A stretch of DNA of 64,000 nucleotides, taken from contig NZ_PVZG01000004.1 in the NCBI RefSeq assembly GCF_003002065.1, forward strand, positions 186,001 to 250,000, given 5' to 3'. The DNA comes from Pseudosporangium ferrugineum (GTDB taxonomy: Bacteria; Actinomycetota; Actinomycetes; Mycobacteriales; Micromonosporaceae). The position numbers and the translations under genes are program-made. Positions within the stretch are counted from its first letter, which is position 1. Each line of letters opens with the position of its first letter. Of this stretch, positions 16,401-23,523 are shown piece after piece. Below the pieces are notes generated by a model, which worked only from the letters and a program-made list of their open reading frames with translations, had not been told where the DNA came from and searched no databases.

Positions 16401-16546
16401 GCGGACGCCACGGCGGTGCGGACGCCGGCCTCGGTCACCGCCGTGCTGTAGACGGTGAGCGCGGCCAGCAACGTCACCGCGGTCAGCGTCACACCGGCCG
16501 CGGCCAGCAGTAACGCCGCCGCCCCCCGTGCGCGCCGCAGCATCAT
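13454..16546 (-). CDS. FtsX-like ABC transporter permease (large)
   Basis: This 1030-residue permease opens the operon. It starts with RRARGAAALLLAAAGVTLTAVTLLAALTVY, a helix preceded by positive charges. It carries a large periplasmic-type domain and two FtsX cores with coupling motifs (EDRRGETALLRARGASRGRL near residue 320 and IRRRAGELAVLHALGAGPGLL near residue 925). ATG 16546 is followed by a second ATG at 16543; either could serve. The upstream gap 16547-16723 is GC-rich with a reiterated CGGCACCGCGCCCGCC and shows no gene. The exporter's cargo is unknown; lipoproteins, antibiotics or envelope lipids are typical for this class. Confidence 0.85.
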   Translation of the reverse strand: MMLRRARGAAALLLAAAGVTLTAVTLLAALTVYSTAVTEAGVRTAVASADPAERSILVRGSAGSDPAAQAQWDAALRRAFGGGLGGVPAVVSAAGYGAGWAFAEPGGAVRPDSSGVAYASVLHVDDLAGHARLTGGRWAVAGASPVQMTLAEPVAGLLGRAVGDRIPLTDRRTGRTTEVVLTGVWQPVDATDPYWRLVPDVATGVRPGSATYGPLVVERADFTAHFAASRSAAWLVTPRLEAATLAEVTGAAAAAAATGTGLPAPRGLDQSASAESGLSELAARLGRADVVGRSTLVTPALLIIVLAGYVLLLMAVLLAEDRRGETALLRARGASRGRLAGLALRESLLVVLPAAVLGPVLAAGLVALASRVPAVAAGLELRPRLAVSTWLVAAVAAMGCALAVAAPALRRGRAYAAEMAARSRPRTRSVVLRAGLDVVVLALAVLSWLQLRQYASPLSAAGTGGALGIDPLLAAAPTLGVIAGAVLTLRLLLPAARVATGLAERTSDSAAVFGTWQAGRRSHAGPMVLVALAVAAGTVSWCLAGTSERSAVDQADLRAGADLRLVENAGAAPADRPDGLAALPGVTAVLPGARTGVALGTDGGRGDLVAVDAVAGSRVLHLRGDVAGGDPDGLWRRLAAARPAPGDAPVPGRGTVTADPGVRTTAVLAGPAGRQARLPLEPDAAGRFTLTAPPGGWRLAGFLVEAPAAASGSTVSWRLDGLDVPLAAGGWRTVDRESAQDAARPRPDALAATYRVPRTHRVDFAVVPAAGPAPLPVAVTPAALTALRLGTGQSTTLTVGGVSVDVTVAATIAAVPGTDGGPALLADLPTLDAQLLGRRGVVAAPQEWWLATRPGQHTAAAVAAARLDGVQIVDRQALSAAGSDPFGAGARGALFGAALAAVLLAAVGVAVDVQATIRRRAGELAVLHALGAGPGLLTRSLLVEQSLLAGIGALAGLVAGVLVAIAVVPLLVLTPAAARPVPAPLPDVEWLRAAGTGVLLVALALALTALAALGLHRRVAAGPPAEGREP

Positions 16547-16723
16547 GGCCGCGATCCTGCCAGATCATCCGGCCGCTCGCGGGAGCCCCCGCGCGGCCTG
16601 TGGAAAACCCTCCCGCCCGGCACCGCGCCCGCCCGGCACCGCGCCCCGCCCGCCCGGCTCATAGCCGCGCTACCCCGCAGAGCCGCGCACGCGCCCGAGC
16701 CCGGCAGAGCCCCGCCGGCCGCG

Positions 16724-17584
16724 TCAGCGTGGCGGGACGACGTGCTGCCGGGCCCGGCCCAGCCGGTCGATCCCGAGGTCGATGACGTCCCCCGGCCGGA
16801 GCCAGACCGGCGGATCCTGGCCCATGCCGACGCCGGGCGGCGTCCCGGTGTTGATCAGGTCGCCGGGCTCGAGGACGAGGAACTGGCTGAGGTGGTGGAC
16901 GATGACGTACGGGTCGAAGACCATCGTCCTGGTGTTGCCGGTCTGCCTGCGCACGCCGTTGACGTCGAGCCACATGTCCAGGTCGCCGACGTCCGGGATC
17001 TCGTCGGGGGTGGCCAGCCAGGGCCCGGCCGGGTTGAACGTCTCGGCGGACTTGCCCTTGCTCCACTGCCCGCCGCGTTCCATCTGGAAGCTGCGTTCGC
17101 TGACGTCGTTGACCAGCACGTAGCCGGCGATGGCACCGGCGGCGTCGGCCGGAGAGCCCAGGTAGGAGGTGCGCCGGCCGATGACGATCCCGAGCTCCAC
17201 CTCCCAGTCCGTCTTGGTGGAGCCGCGCGGGATCCGCACGTCGTCGTTCGGGCCCACCAGCGTGTTGGGGCTCTTGGTGAACAGGATGGGCTCGGCGGGC
17301 ACGGCCTGGCCGGTCTCGGCGGCGTGGTCGCTGAAGTTCAGGCCGATGCACAGGATCTGGTGCGGCCGGGCGATCGGCGCGCCGATCCGGCGGTCGCCGA
17401 ACTCGTGGACGTCGCCGGCGGCGATCCGCTCCGCGACCGGTCCGGCCAGCGTGGCGGCGCCGCCCGCGGCGAAGAACGCCTCGCCGAAGTCGGTGACCAC
17501 ATCGGACACGTCGACGTAGTGGGTGTCGTCGACGCGTACGGCGGGCTTCTCGGCCCCGAAGGCACCGATGCGCATGAGAAACAC
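16724..17584 (-). CDS. Fumarylacetoacetate hydrolase family protein
   Basis: About 286 residues of the FAH fold, whose members cleave C-C bonds of 2,4-diketo acids or dehydrate/hydrate related acids. The metal ligands appear as E-x-E in TDWEVELGIVIG and Asp in VNDVSERSFQ. ICIGLNFSDHAAETG and the terminal DLINTGTPPGVGMGQ, WLRPGDVIDLGIDRLG segments are family hallmarks. GTG 17584 has a GGAG RBS at 5-nt spacing; ATG 17575 is the alternative. With the lactonase, dehydratase and SDR of this locus, it fits 2,4-diketo-3-deoxy-sugar-acid hydrolase, the last step of an oxidative L-fucose/L-rhamnose route. It lies 14 nt after the lactonase stop and is the last gene of the IclR-led minus-strand group. 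Confidence 0.8.
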   Translation of the reverse strand: MFLMRIGAFGAEKPAVRVDDTHYVDVSDVVTDFGEAFFAAGGAATLAGPVAERIAAGDVHEFGDRRIGAPIARPHQILCIGLNFSDHAAETGQAVPAEPILFTKSPNTLVGPNDDVRIPRGSTKTDWEVELGIVIGRRTSYLGSPADAAGAIAGYVLVNDVSERSFQMERGGQWSKGKSAETFNPAGPWLATPDEIPDVGDLDMWLDVNGVRRQTGNTRTMVFDPYVIVHHLSQFLVLEPGDLINTGTPPGVGMGQDPPVWLRPGDVIDLGIDRLGRARQHVVPPR

Positions 17585-17598
17585 GGGGTCTCCGTCGG

Positions 17599-18489
17599 TC
17601 AGAGGGCCGGATTCCAGTACGTGCCGGGCAGCCCGGCGGCGTCCACCCGCGCGGTGAACAGGCGCCCCGAGTGGGGGTGGGCGGCCAGCTCGCCGGGCGC
17701 GAACCCGGTGGTGGCGGTGGTGATGACGAGCAGGTCGAGGTCCGGCCCGGCGAACGCCATGCTGGTGGTGTGCGGCGCGTCGACGGCGACGGTGGCCAGC
17801 AGCCGGCCCTCCGGGGTGCGGCGTTCGACCCGGCCGCCGCCCCAGACGGCGATCCACAGGTTGCCGTCGGCGTCCGCGCACATGCCGTCGGGGAAGCCGT
17901 CGGTGAGCCGGAACGCCTCCCGTCGTTCGCCGGTCGCCCCGGTGGCCGGGTCGTAGTCGCGGACCCACACCGTGCGGGGGATGGTGTCGATGCTGTACAG
18001 CCGGTCGCCGGCGGGGCTCCAGGCGAGGCCGTTGGAGAGGGTGAGGTCGGCGTCCAGCACGGTCAGGTCGCCGGCGTCGAGGCGGACCAGGACCTCCGTC
18101 CCGGACCGCTCCCCCGGGTCGAGGCTGCCGATCAGGAACCGGCCGGCCGGGTCGACCGCGCCGTCGTTGAGCCGGCCGGGTGCGCCGGCCGGAAGGACCC
18201 GGGCGATTTCGGTACGCGTGCCGTCGAGCGCGACGCGGGTCAGCGTCTCGCGCTCGGCGACCAGCAGTTCGCCGTCGGCGGCCACGGCGACCGCGCACGC
18301 CTCCGTGCCGAACTCCCAGGCGCCGGTCGCGGTGATCGCGCCGGTCGCCACGTCGAGGTCGCCGCGGTGCACGGCCCGGCCCTCGATGTCGACCCAGAGC
18401 AGCCGCTCGCGGCCGGGGTCCCAGAGCGGCCCCTCGCCGAGCTGGAAGACGCCGGCGTCGGCGGGCCGGGCGGTGTACGTGGCGGTCAC
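17599..18489 (-). CDS. SMP-30/gluconolactonase family sugar lactonase
   Basis: This 296-residue six-bladed propeller carries the SMP-30 metal ligands in their usual order: Glu in LGEGPLWDP, Asn in RLNDGAVDP, Asn in LSNGLAWSP and Asp in PDGMCADADG. Family members hydrolyse sugar lactones such as glucono- or L-fucono-lactone. It overlaps the IclR gene by 4 nt, so regulator and lactonase are translationally linked. The expected substrate is the lactone made by a sugar dehydrogenase, which is not in this locus. Confidence 0.85.
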   Translation of the reverse strand: MTATYTARPADAGVFQLGEGPLWDPGRERLLWVDIEGRAVHRGDLDVATGAITATGAWEFGTEACAVAVAADGELLVAERETLTRVALDGTRTEIARVLPAGAPGRLNDGAVDPAGRFLIGSLDPGERSGTEVLVRLDAGDLTVLDADLTLSNGLAWSPAGDRLYSIDTIPRTVWVRDYDPATGATGERREAFRLTDGFPDGMCADADGNLWIAVWGGGRVERRTPEGRLLATVAVDAPHTTSMAFAGPDLDLLVITTATTGFAPGELAAHPHSGRLFTARVDAAGLPGTYWNPAL

Positions 18490-19256
18490 TGGGCCTCCGC
18501 GGGGTTGGCGACGACGGCCCGGATGGCGGGCAGGTCGTCGATGAGGGTCGACAGCGGGGTGCGGTAGGCCAGGCTGCTGATGCTGATCGCGCCGCTGGGC
18601 TCGGCCGGTGAGGTGAGGAAGACGGGCACGGCGAGGCAGTGGATGCCGGGCTCGTTCTCCTGGTCGTCGACACCGTAGCCGCGCTCGCGGGTGCGTACGA
18701 GCTCGGCGTGCAGTTCCTCGGCGGTGCCGATCGAGTGCGGGGTGGGCCGGGTCAGGCCACGGTCGCCGATCCAGTCACGCACGTGGCGTTCGGTGCGCAG
18801 CCGGTACGAGAGCAGCACCTTGCCGACCGCGGTGCAGTGCGCGGGGTTGCGGCCGCCGACGACCGAGTTCAGGCGTACGGCGCCGGAGGCGGGGTCGAGC
18901 TTCGAGCGGTAGACGACGTCGCGCCCGTCGAGGCAGGCGTAGTGGACGGTTTCGCCGTAGCGCTCGCAGAGCGTCCGCAGGACCGGCTGGACGCGTACGT
19001 GATCGGGCCGGGCCTCGTGGTGCGCGAAGGCGAGCCGCAGGAACTCGTCGCCCAGGATGTAGCGGCCGTAGCCGTCGCGGGCGGCGAAGCCGGCGCGGCG
19101 CAGCGAGGCGAGCGCGCGGTGCACGGTGGGCTTGGCGCTGGCCACGGCCCGGGCCATGTCGTCGAGCCCGATGCCCTGCGGGTGTCTGGCCAGCTCGGCG
19201 AGGACCGCGAGGACGCGGTCGGAGCCGACGAGCCTGTCGGCCTCCGGCTCCGTCAT
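18486..19256 (-). CDS. IclR family transcriptional regulator
   Basis: This 256-residue regulator has an N-terminal winged helix (RVLAVLAELARHPQGIGLDDMARAV, then KPTVHRALASLRRAGF) and a C-terminal IclR effector domain. The latter contains ETVHYACLDGRDVVYRSKLD, RNPAHCTAVGKVLLSY and the ENEPGIHCLAVPVF cup that binds small acids or sugars. It is divergent from the dehydratase gene, with two inverted repeats in the 146-bp gap. It should sense an intermediate of the sugar-acid pathway; repressor or activator mode is not visible from sequence. Confidence 0.9.
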   Translation of the reverse strand: MTEPEADRLVGSDRVLAVLAELARHPQGIGLDDMARAVASAKPTVHRALASLRRAGFAARDGYGRYILGDEFLRLAFAHHEARPDHVRVQPVLRTLCERYGETVHYACLDGRDVVYRSKLDPASGAVRLNSVVGGRNPAHCTAVGKVLLSYRLRTERHVRDWIGDRGLTRPTPHSIGTAEELHAELVRTRERGYGVDDQENEPGIHCLAVPVFLTSPAEPSGAISISSLAYRTPLSTLIDDLPAIRAVVANPAEAQ

Positions 19257-19278
19257 GGTTCCGGATGCTAGACCGGCG

Positions 19279-19294
19279 TTCCGTTAAGTGAAAG
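19279..19294. promoter_or_regulatory. Putative IclR half-conserved operator near the iclR-type start
   Basis: TTCCGTTAAGTGAAA resembles the stronger inverted repeat at 19358 (shared TTCC, central TTA and A-rich right arm). It lies 23 bp upstream of the IclR start, where it could mediate autoregulation. Confidence 0.45.
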
Positions 19295-19357
19295 AGGGGT
19301 TCCGGCGGGGCACCGGGTGTTCTAGCATTCGAGCACGATTCCAGTGCGCTGATCGAA

Positions 19358-19374
19358 ATTCCACTTACTGGAAT
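19358..19374. promoter_or_regulatory. IclR-type inverted repeat upstream of dehydratase
   Basis: ATTCCACTTACTGGAAT has 6-bp perfect arms (ATTCCA/TGGAAT) around 5 bp. This is the classical IclR-family operator form (TGGAA...TTCCA class). It lies 29 bp upstream of the dehydratase start, so it probably controls the plus-strand pair. Confidence 0.65.
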
Positions 19375-19402
19375 CCGGAAGACCGGATCTGGAAGAGGGG
19401 TC

Positions 19403-21118
19403 ATGCAGCCACGCCGCAGTGCGCAGTGGTACGCCGGCGACGTCCGCAACAGCTACATCCACCGGGCCTGGATGCGCCGCGGCCTGCCCGCCGGGGCCTT
19501 CGACGGCCGCCCGCACATCGCCATCGCCAACACCGCCTCCGACCTGACGCCGTGCAACGCGCACCTGAACGAGGTCGCCCGGAGCGTGTCCGACGGCATC
19601 TTCTCGGCCGGCGGCATCCCGCTGAACCTGCCGGTGGTGTCGATCGGCGAGACGCAGGTGCGCCCCACCGCGATGCTGTGGCGCAACATGGCGGCGATGG
19701 CCATCGAGGAGATGCTGCGCGCCAACCCGATCGACGGCGTGGTCCTGCTCGGCGGCTGCGACAAGACCATCCCGGCCCTGCTGATGGGCGCCGCCTCGGT
19801 GGGCCTGCCCGCGGTCGTGGTGCCCGGCGGCCCGATGCTCACCGGCACCTTCCGGGGCGTCCCGCTGGGCTGCGGCACCGGCGTCTGGCAGCTGAGCGAG
19901 GAGGTCCGCGCCGGCACCCTGAGCGCCGCCGAGTTCACCCGCTCCGAGTCCTCGATGATCCGCAGCAAGGGCCACTGCAACACGATGGGCACCGCGTCCA
20001 CGATGGGCCTGCTCGCCGAGGTCCTCGGAATGACGCTGCCCGGCGTGGCCGGCACCCCGGCGCCCGACAGCCGCCTGCTCGAGGCCGCGCACGCGACCGG
20101 CGAGCTGATCGTCGACATGATCGAGCGGGACCTGCGGCCCGGCGCGGTGATGACCCGGGGATCGTTCCTCAACGCCATCGTCGCCCTGGCGGCGCTGGGC
20201 GGCTCCACCAACGCCGTCGTGCACCTGCTGGCCATCGCCGGCCGGCTCGGCGTCGAGCTGAGCCAGGACGACTTCGACCGGGTCGGCTCGCACGTGCCGC
20301 TGCTGGTCGACCTGCTGCCGGCCGGCCGCTTCCTGATGGACGACCTCTACCGGGCCGGCGGGCTGCACGCGGTTCTCGCCGAGATCCGCGACCTGCTCGA
20401 CCCGGCCGCGCTGACCGTCACCGGCCGGCCCCTGGTCGACTACCTCGAGGACGTCCCGGTCTACGACCGCGAGGTCATCCGGGCCCGCGAGCGGCCGTTG
20501 CAGCCCGAGGCGGGGATCGCGGTGCTCTACGGCAATCTCGCGCCGGGCGGCGCCGTCATCAAGCCCGCCGCCGCCACCCCGGAGTTGCTCCAGCACCGCG
20601 GTCCCGCGGTCGTCTTCGACTCCATCGAGGACGTGAACGCCCGCCTCGACGACCCCGACCTGAACGTGACCGCGGACTCGGTGCTGATCCTGCGCGGCTG
20701 CGGGCCGAAGGGCTACCCCGGCATGCCCGAGGTGTCCAACATGCCGCTGCCGGCGAAGCTGCTCGCGGAGGGCGTCCGCGACATGGTCCGCATCTCCGAC
20801 GGGCGGATGAGCGGGACGGCGTACGGAACGGTGGTTCTGCATGTGGCGCCCGAGGCCGCCGCCTGCGGGCCGCTCGCCAAGGTCCGGACCGGCGACATGA
20901 TCGTCCTGGACGTCGCCAACCGGCGCATCGACGTGGACGTCCCCGACGACGAGTTCGCCGCCCGCGAGCCCGCGCCGGAGGTCGTGAACGCGTTCGCCCG
21001 GCCGCAGCGGGGCTGGGAACGCCTCTACATCGACACCGTCGGCCAGGCGAACACCGGCGCCGATCTCGACTTCCTGCTGGGCTCCAGCGGCGATCAGGTC
21101 TCCCGGGAATCGCACTGA
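19403..21118 (+). CDS. IlvD/Edd family sugar-acid dehydratase
   Basis: This 571-residue Fe-S dehydratase has the three conserved cysteines of the family: C51 (TPCNAHL), C119 (GGCDKT) and C192 (GHCNTMGTAS). It also has ESSMIRSKGHCN and the C-terminal RISDGRMSGTAYGTVVLHVAPEAA region. Length and context favour a pentonate/hexonate dehydratase (L-arabinonate, D-xylonate or L-fuconate type) over dihydroxyacid dehydratase, because it sits in an IclR-controlled lactonase/FAH locus. The start ATG 19403 is preceded by GGAAGAGGGG. It would convert an aldonate to a 2-keto-3-deoxy acid. Confidence 0.85.
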   Translation: MQPRRSAQWYAGDVRNSYIHRAWMRRGLPAGAFDGRPHIAIANTASDLTPCNAHLNEVARSVSDGIFSAGGIPLNLPVVSIGETQVRPTAMLWRNMAAMAIEEMLRANPIDGVVLLGGCDKTIPALLMGAASVGLPAVVVPGGPMLTGTFRGVPLGCGTGVWQLSEEVRAGTLSAAEFTRSESSMIRSKGHCNTMGTASTMGLLAEVLGMTLPGVAGTPAPDSRLLEAAHATGELIVDMIERDLRPGAVMTRGSFLNAIVALAALGGSTNAVVHLLAIAGRLGVELSQDDFDRVGSHVPLLVDLLPAGRFLMDDLYRAGGLHAVLAEIRDLLDPAALTVTGRPLVDYLEDVPVYDREVIRARERPLQPEAGIAVLYGNLAPGGAVIKPAAATPELLQHRGPAVVFDSIEDVNARLDDPDLNVTADSVLILRGCGPKGYPGMPEVSNMPLPAKLLAEGVRDMVRISDGRMSGTAYGTVVLHVAPEAAACGPLAKVRTGDMIVLDVANRRIDVDVPDDEFAAREPAPEVVNAFARPQRGWERLYIDTVGQANTGADLDFLLGSSGDQVSRESH

Positions 21119-21876
21119 ACGGCGGGCCCGCGACGGAGTTCGGCGGGCTGCGCGCGATCGTCACCGGCGGCGCGTCCGGCATCGGCCTGGCGACCGCCCG
21201 GCTGCTCGCCGGGCGCGGCTGCGCCGTCGCCTGCCTCGACCTCGTCGCCGGCGTGCCGGAGCCGCTGCTCGGCATCGCCTGCGACGTCACCGACGACGGG
21301 TCCGTGCGCGCCGCGGTCGCCGCCGCCGTGCGCGCGCTGGGCGGCCTGGACATCGTCGTCAACAACGCGGGCATCGGTGCCCAGGGCACGGTCGAGGAGA
21401 ACGACGACGCGGAGTGGGCCCGCGTCTTCGACGTCAACGTGCAGGGCATGGTCCGCGTCACCCGTGCCGCGCTGCCGCACCTGCGGGCGTCGCGGCACGC
21501 CGCGGTCGTCAACACCTGCTCCGTCGCCGCGACCGCCGGGCTGCCCCGGCGCGCCCTCTACTCGGCGACCAAGGGCGCCGTGCAGTCGCTGACCCTCGCG
21601 ATGGCCGCGGACCACCTCGCCGAGGGCATCCGGGTCAACTGCGTGAACCCGGGAACGGCCGACACCCCCTGGGTCGCTCGCCTGCTCTCCGGCGCGGCCG
21701 ACCCGGTCGCCGAACGCGCCGCGCTCGAGGCCCGCCAGCCCAGCGGCCGGCTGGTCACCGCCGAGGAGGTCGCGGCGGCCATCGCCTATCTCGCGAGCCC
21801 GCTGGCGTCGGCGACCACGGGCACCGCCCTGGCCGTCGACGGCGGCGTGCAGGGCCTGCGCCCGCGCCGCGGGTAG
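21115..21876 (+). CDS. SDR family oxidoreductase (probable 2-keto-3-deoxy-sugar-acid dehydrogenase)
   Basis: This classical SDR has TGGASGIG, VNNAGIGAQG, a catalytic Ser in NTCSVAATAG, YSATK and a C-terminal LAVDGGVQGLRP. The domain is complete from about base 21145. However, no ATG, GTG or TTG lies in frame between the domain and well inside the dehydratase gene. The best candidate is CTG 21115, which overlaps the dehydratase TGA (CTGA) and would give 253 residues by translational coupling. In the proposed route it would oxidise C4 of the 2-keto-3-deoxy acid, supplying the substrate of the FAH-family hydrolase. Confidence 0.75.
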   Translation: MNGGPATEFGGLRAIVTGGASGIGLATARLLAGRGCAVACLDLVAGVPEPLLGIACDVTDDGSVRAAVAAAVRALGGLDIVVNNAGIGAQGTVEENDDAEWARVFDVNVQGMVRVTRAALPHLRASRHAAVVNTCSVAATAGLPRRALYSATKGAVQSLTLAMAADHLAEGIRVNCVNPGTADTPWVARLLSGAADPVAERAALEARQPSGRLVTAEEVAAAIAYLASPLASATTGTALAVDGGVQGLRPRRG

Positions 21877-21880
21877 CCCC

Positions 21881-22462
21881 TCAGCCGCGGCCGCGCACCA
21901 GGGGCAGGAACACCTCGTCCACGATCTCGACCAGCACCTCGTCGGGCACCGACGGGATGCCGCGCATCGCGTACTCGGCGCGCAGCAGCATGATCGGCGT
22001 CGTCGCCACCCGGTGGTGGGCGGCCGCCGCCGGCGCCTCGCCCCGGGCCGCGGCCCGTTCGAGCATCCCGAGCCAGGCGCGGTCCATGGTGTCCGCGCCG
22101 GAGCGCTCGCGCATGAGGGTGAGCAGTTCCGGGTCGTCGGCCGCGGCGGCGAGCAGGCCGCGCAGCACCGCCCCGTGCGGCGACGACCACGTCTCGTTGG
22201 CCTTCCGGAGCATCTCCAGGGCGTCGCCGCGCAGGGATCCGGTGTCGGGGTCGGGCAGAGCGGCGTCGGACAGGTGCCGGTACGCCGCGATGCCGAGGGC
22301 AGCCCGATGCGGCCACCTGCGGTAGATGGCGTTCTTGTTCGTCCCGGCGCGGGCGGCGACCCGGTCCATCGTCAGCCCGGCGTACCCGGACTCGCGGAGC
22401 TCGTCCGCCGCGGCGTGCAGGATCGCCCGTTCCAGCTCCTCGCCCCTGCGTCGCGTGCCCAT
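21881..22462 (-). CDS. TetR family transcriptional regulator
   Basis: This 193-residue repressor has the N-terminal helix-turn-helix RAILHAAADELRESGYAGLTMDRVAARAGTN with KNAIYRRWPHR as recognition helix. Its ligand-binding half contains WSSPHGAVLRGLLAAAADDPEL, the TetR_C layout seen in AcrR/RutR-like actinobacterial members. It is divergent from the TIM-barrel gene, with an 18-bp palindrome between the two starts. It probably controls itself and that gene. It ends 4 nt after the convergent SDR stop. Confidence 0.85.
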   Translation of the reverse strand: MGTRRRGEELERAILHAAADELRESGYAGLTMDRVAARAGTNKNAIYRRWPHRAALGIAAYRHLSDAALPDPDTGSLRGDALEMLRKANETWSSPHGAVLRGLLAAAADDPELLTLMRERSGADTMDRAWLGMLERAAARGEAPAAAAHHRVATTPIMLLRAEYAMRGIPSVPDEVLVEIVDEVFLPLVRGRG

Positions 22463-22480
22463 GGCTTGCAGGGTACTGGA

Positions 22481-22511
22481 CGTACCTTATAGGGTACGTG
22501 GCGTACCTTAA
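22481..22511. promoter_or_regulatory. TetR operator between divergent genes
   Basis: CGTACCTTATAGGGTACG at 22481-22498 is an imperfect palindrome with perfect CGTACC/GGTACG arms. A third half-site, GCGTACCTTA, follows at 22502-22511. It lies 18 bp from the TetR start and 29 bp from the TIM-barrel ATG, placed to repress both. Confidence 0.7.
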
Positions 22512-22527
22512 GCGGGAGGAATCGGGG

Positions 22528-23523
22528 ATGCGCGTCTTCGGCATGAACTACGACACGGGCTTCGTCAGCGGCGGCTCCACGACCCACGAGCCGTTCGATC
22601 CGGACGCCGTACGCAAGGACCTGCTCGTCATCCGCGACGAGCTGCACTGCGACGCGGTCCGCATCACCGGCGGGATCCAGGACCGGCTGGAGCTGACCGC
22701 CCGGCTCGCGGCCGGGATCGGCCTCGAGGTGTGGTACTGCCCGTTCACCAACGGACTGGACCGCGACGGACTGATGGCCTTCGTCCTCGACGGCGCCGAG
22801 CGGGCCGAGCGGCTGCGCCGCGACGGCGCGGCGGTCGTGTACCTCACCGGCTCCGAGATCTCGATGTTCACCGACGGCTTCCTGCCCGGCCGCGACCTGA
22901 CCGAGCGGATGGCGCTGTTCACCGACCCGATGCGGATGAGGGAGGCGGTCCCGGCCGCCCGGGCCGCGGTGCGCGGCTTCCTCGCCGAGGCGCTGCCCGC
23001 GGTGCGCGAGCGGTTCGGCGGCCCCGTCGGGTACGCCTCGATCCCGTTCGAGGACGTCGACTGGGCGCCGTTCGACATCATCGCCAGCGACGCCGGTTAC
23101 CGCGACGCCACCAACGCCGCGTCGTTCCCCCGGACCCTGGCGGCGGCGGTGGGACAGGGCAAGCCGTACGCGGCGACCGAGTTCGGCTGCTGCACGTTCC
23201 GCGGCGCGGCCGACGTCGCCGGCGGTCCGGAACCCGTGGCGTACGACGAGCGCGGGCGCGCCGTGACGCTGACCGCGGAGCTGGAGCGCGACGAGGAGGG
23301 TCAGGCGCGCTACCTCGTCGACCTGCTGCGCGACTACGAGGCCGGCGGGGCCGAGGCGGCGTTCGTGTACACGTTCGCCAACCGGCACCTGCCGACGACC
23401 GGCGATCCCGGGCACGACTACGACCTGGCCGCCCGCGGGATCGTACGGGTGCTGCCGGACGGCTCCTGGACCCGCAAGGCCGCATTCCACGCCCTCGCCG
23501 AATACGGCCGCTCCCGCACCTAG
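22528..23523 (+). CDS. TIM-barrel glycosidase-like protein of unknown substrate
   Basis: This 331-residue protein looks like the TIM-barrel family often annotated in actinobacteria as 'abortive infection protein' or glycoside-hydrolase-like. It has an N-terminal GMNYDTGF strand, RDELHCDAVRITGG, GLEVWYCPF, YLTGSEISMFTDGFLPG, DWAPFDIIASDAGYRD, AATEFGCCTFRGA and AFVYTFANRHLP. Acidic residues follow strands 4 (GSE) and 7 (TEFG), as in clan GH-A hydrolases. ATG 22528 follows the RBS GGGAGGA; the ORF's upstream GTG at 22498 sits inside the operator and is unlikely. There is no signal peptide. Phage-defence activity is not supported by anything here. Confidence 0.65.
   Translation: MRVFGMNYDTGFVSGGSTTHEPFDPDAVRKDLLVIRDELHCDAVRITGGIQDRLELTARLAAGIGLEVWYCPFTNGLDRDGLMAFVLDGAERAERLRRDGAAVVYLTGSEISMFTDGFLPGRDLTERMALFTDPMRMREAVPAARAAVRGFLAEALPAVRERFGGPVGYASIPFEDVDWAPFDIIASDAGYRDATNAASFPRTLAAAVGQGKPYAATEFGCCTFRGAADVAGGPEPVAYDERGRAVTLTAELERDEEGQARYLVDLLRDYEAGGAEAAFVYTFANRHLPTTGDPGHDYDLAARGIVRVLPDGSWTRKAAFHALAEYGRSRT

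Noticed and set aside
10773..16568. A 1931-codon open frame on the minus strand covering both permease genes
   Set aside because: Its 3' part is the true FtsX permease, but the 5' part is a frame shadow of the 1030-residue permease and is low-complexity Arg/Gly/Ala. Two overlapping genes with GTGA coupling explain the region better.
19288..21114. Possible fusion of the dehydratase-region frame with the SDR
   Set aside because: The frame upstream of the SDR domain is a shadow of the dehydratase and shows no domain. Only the SDR part is real, so a CTG start is preferred over a fusion.
22528..23523. Abortive-infection phage defence gene
   Set aside because: The name is attached to this family in some annotations, but the sequence looks like a TIM-barrel hydrolase and there is no defence neighbourhood.
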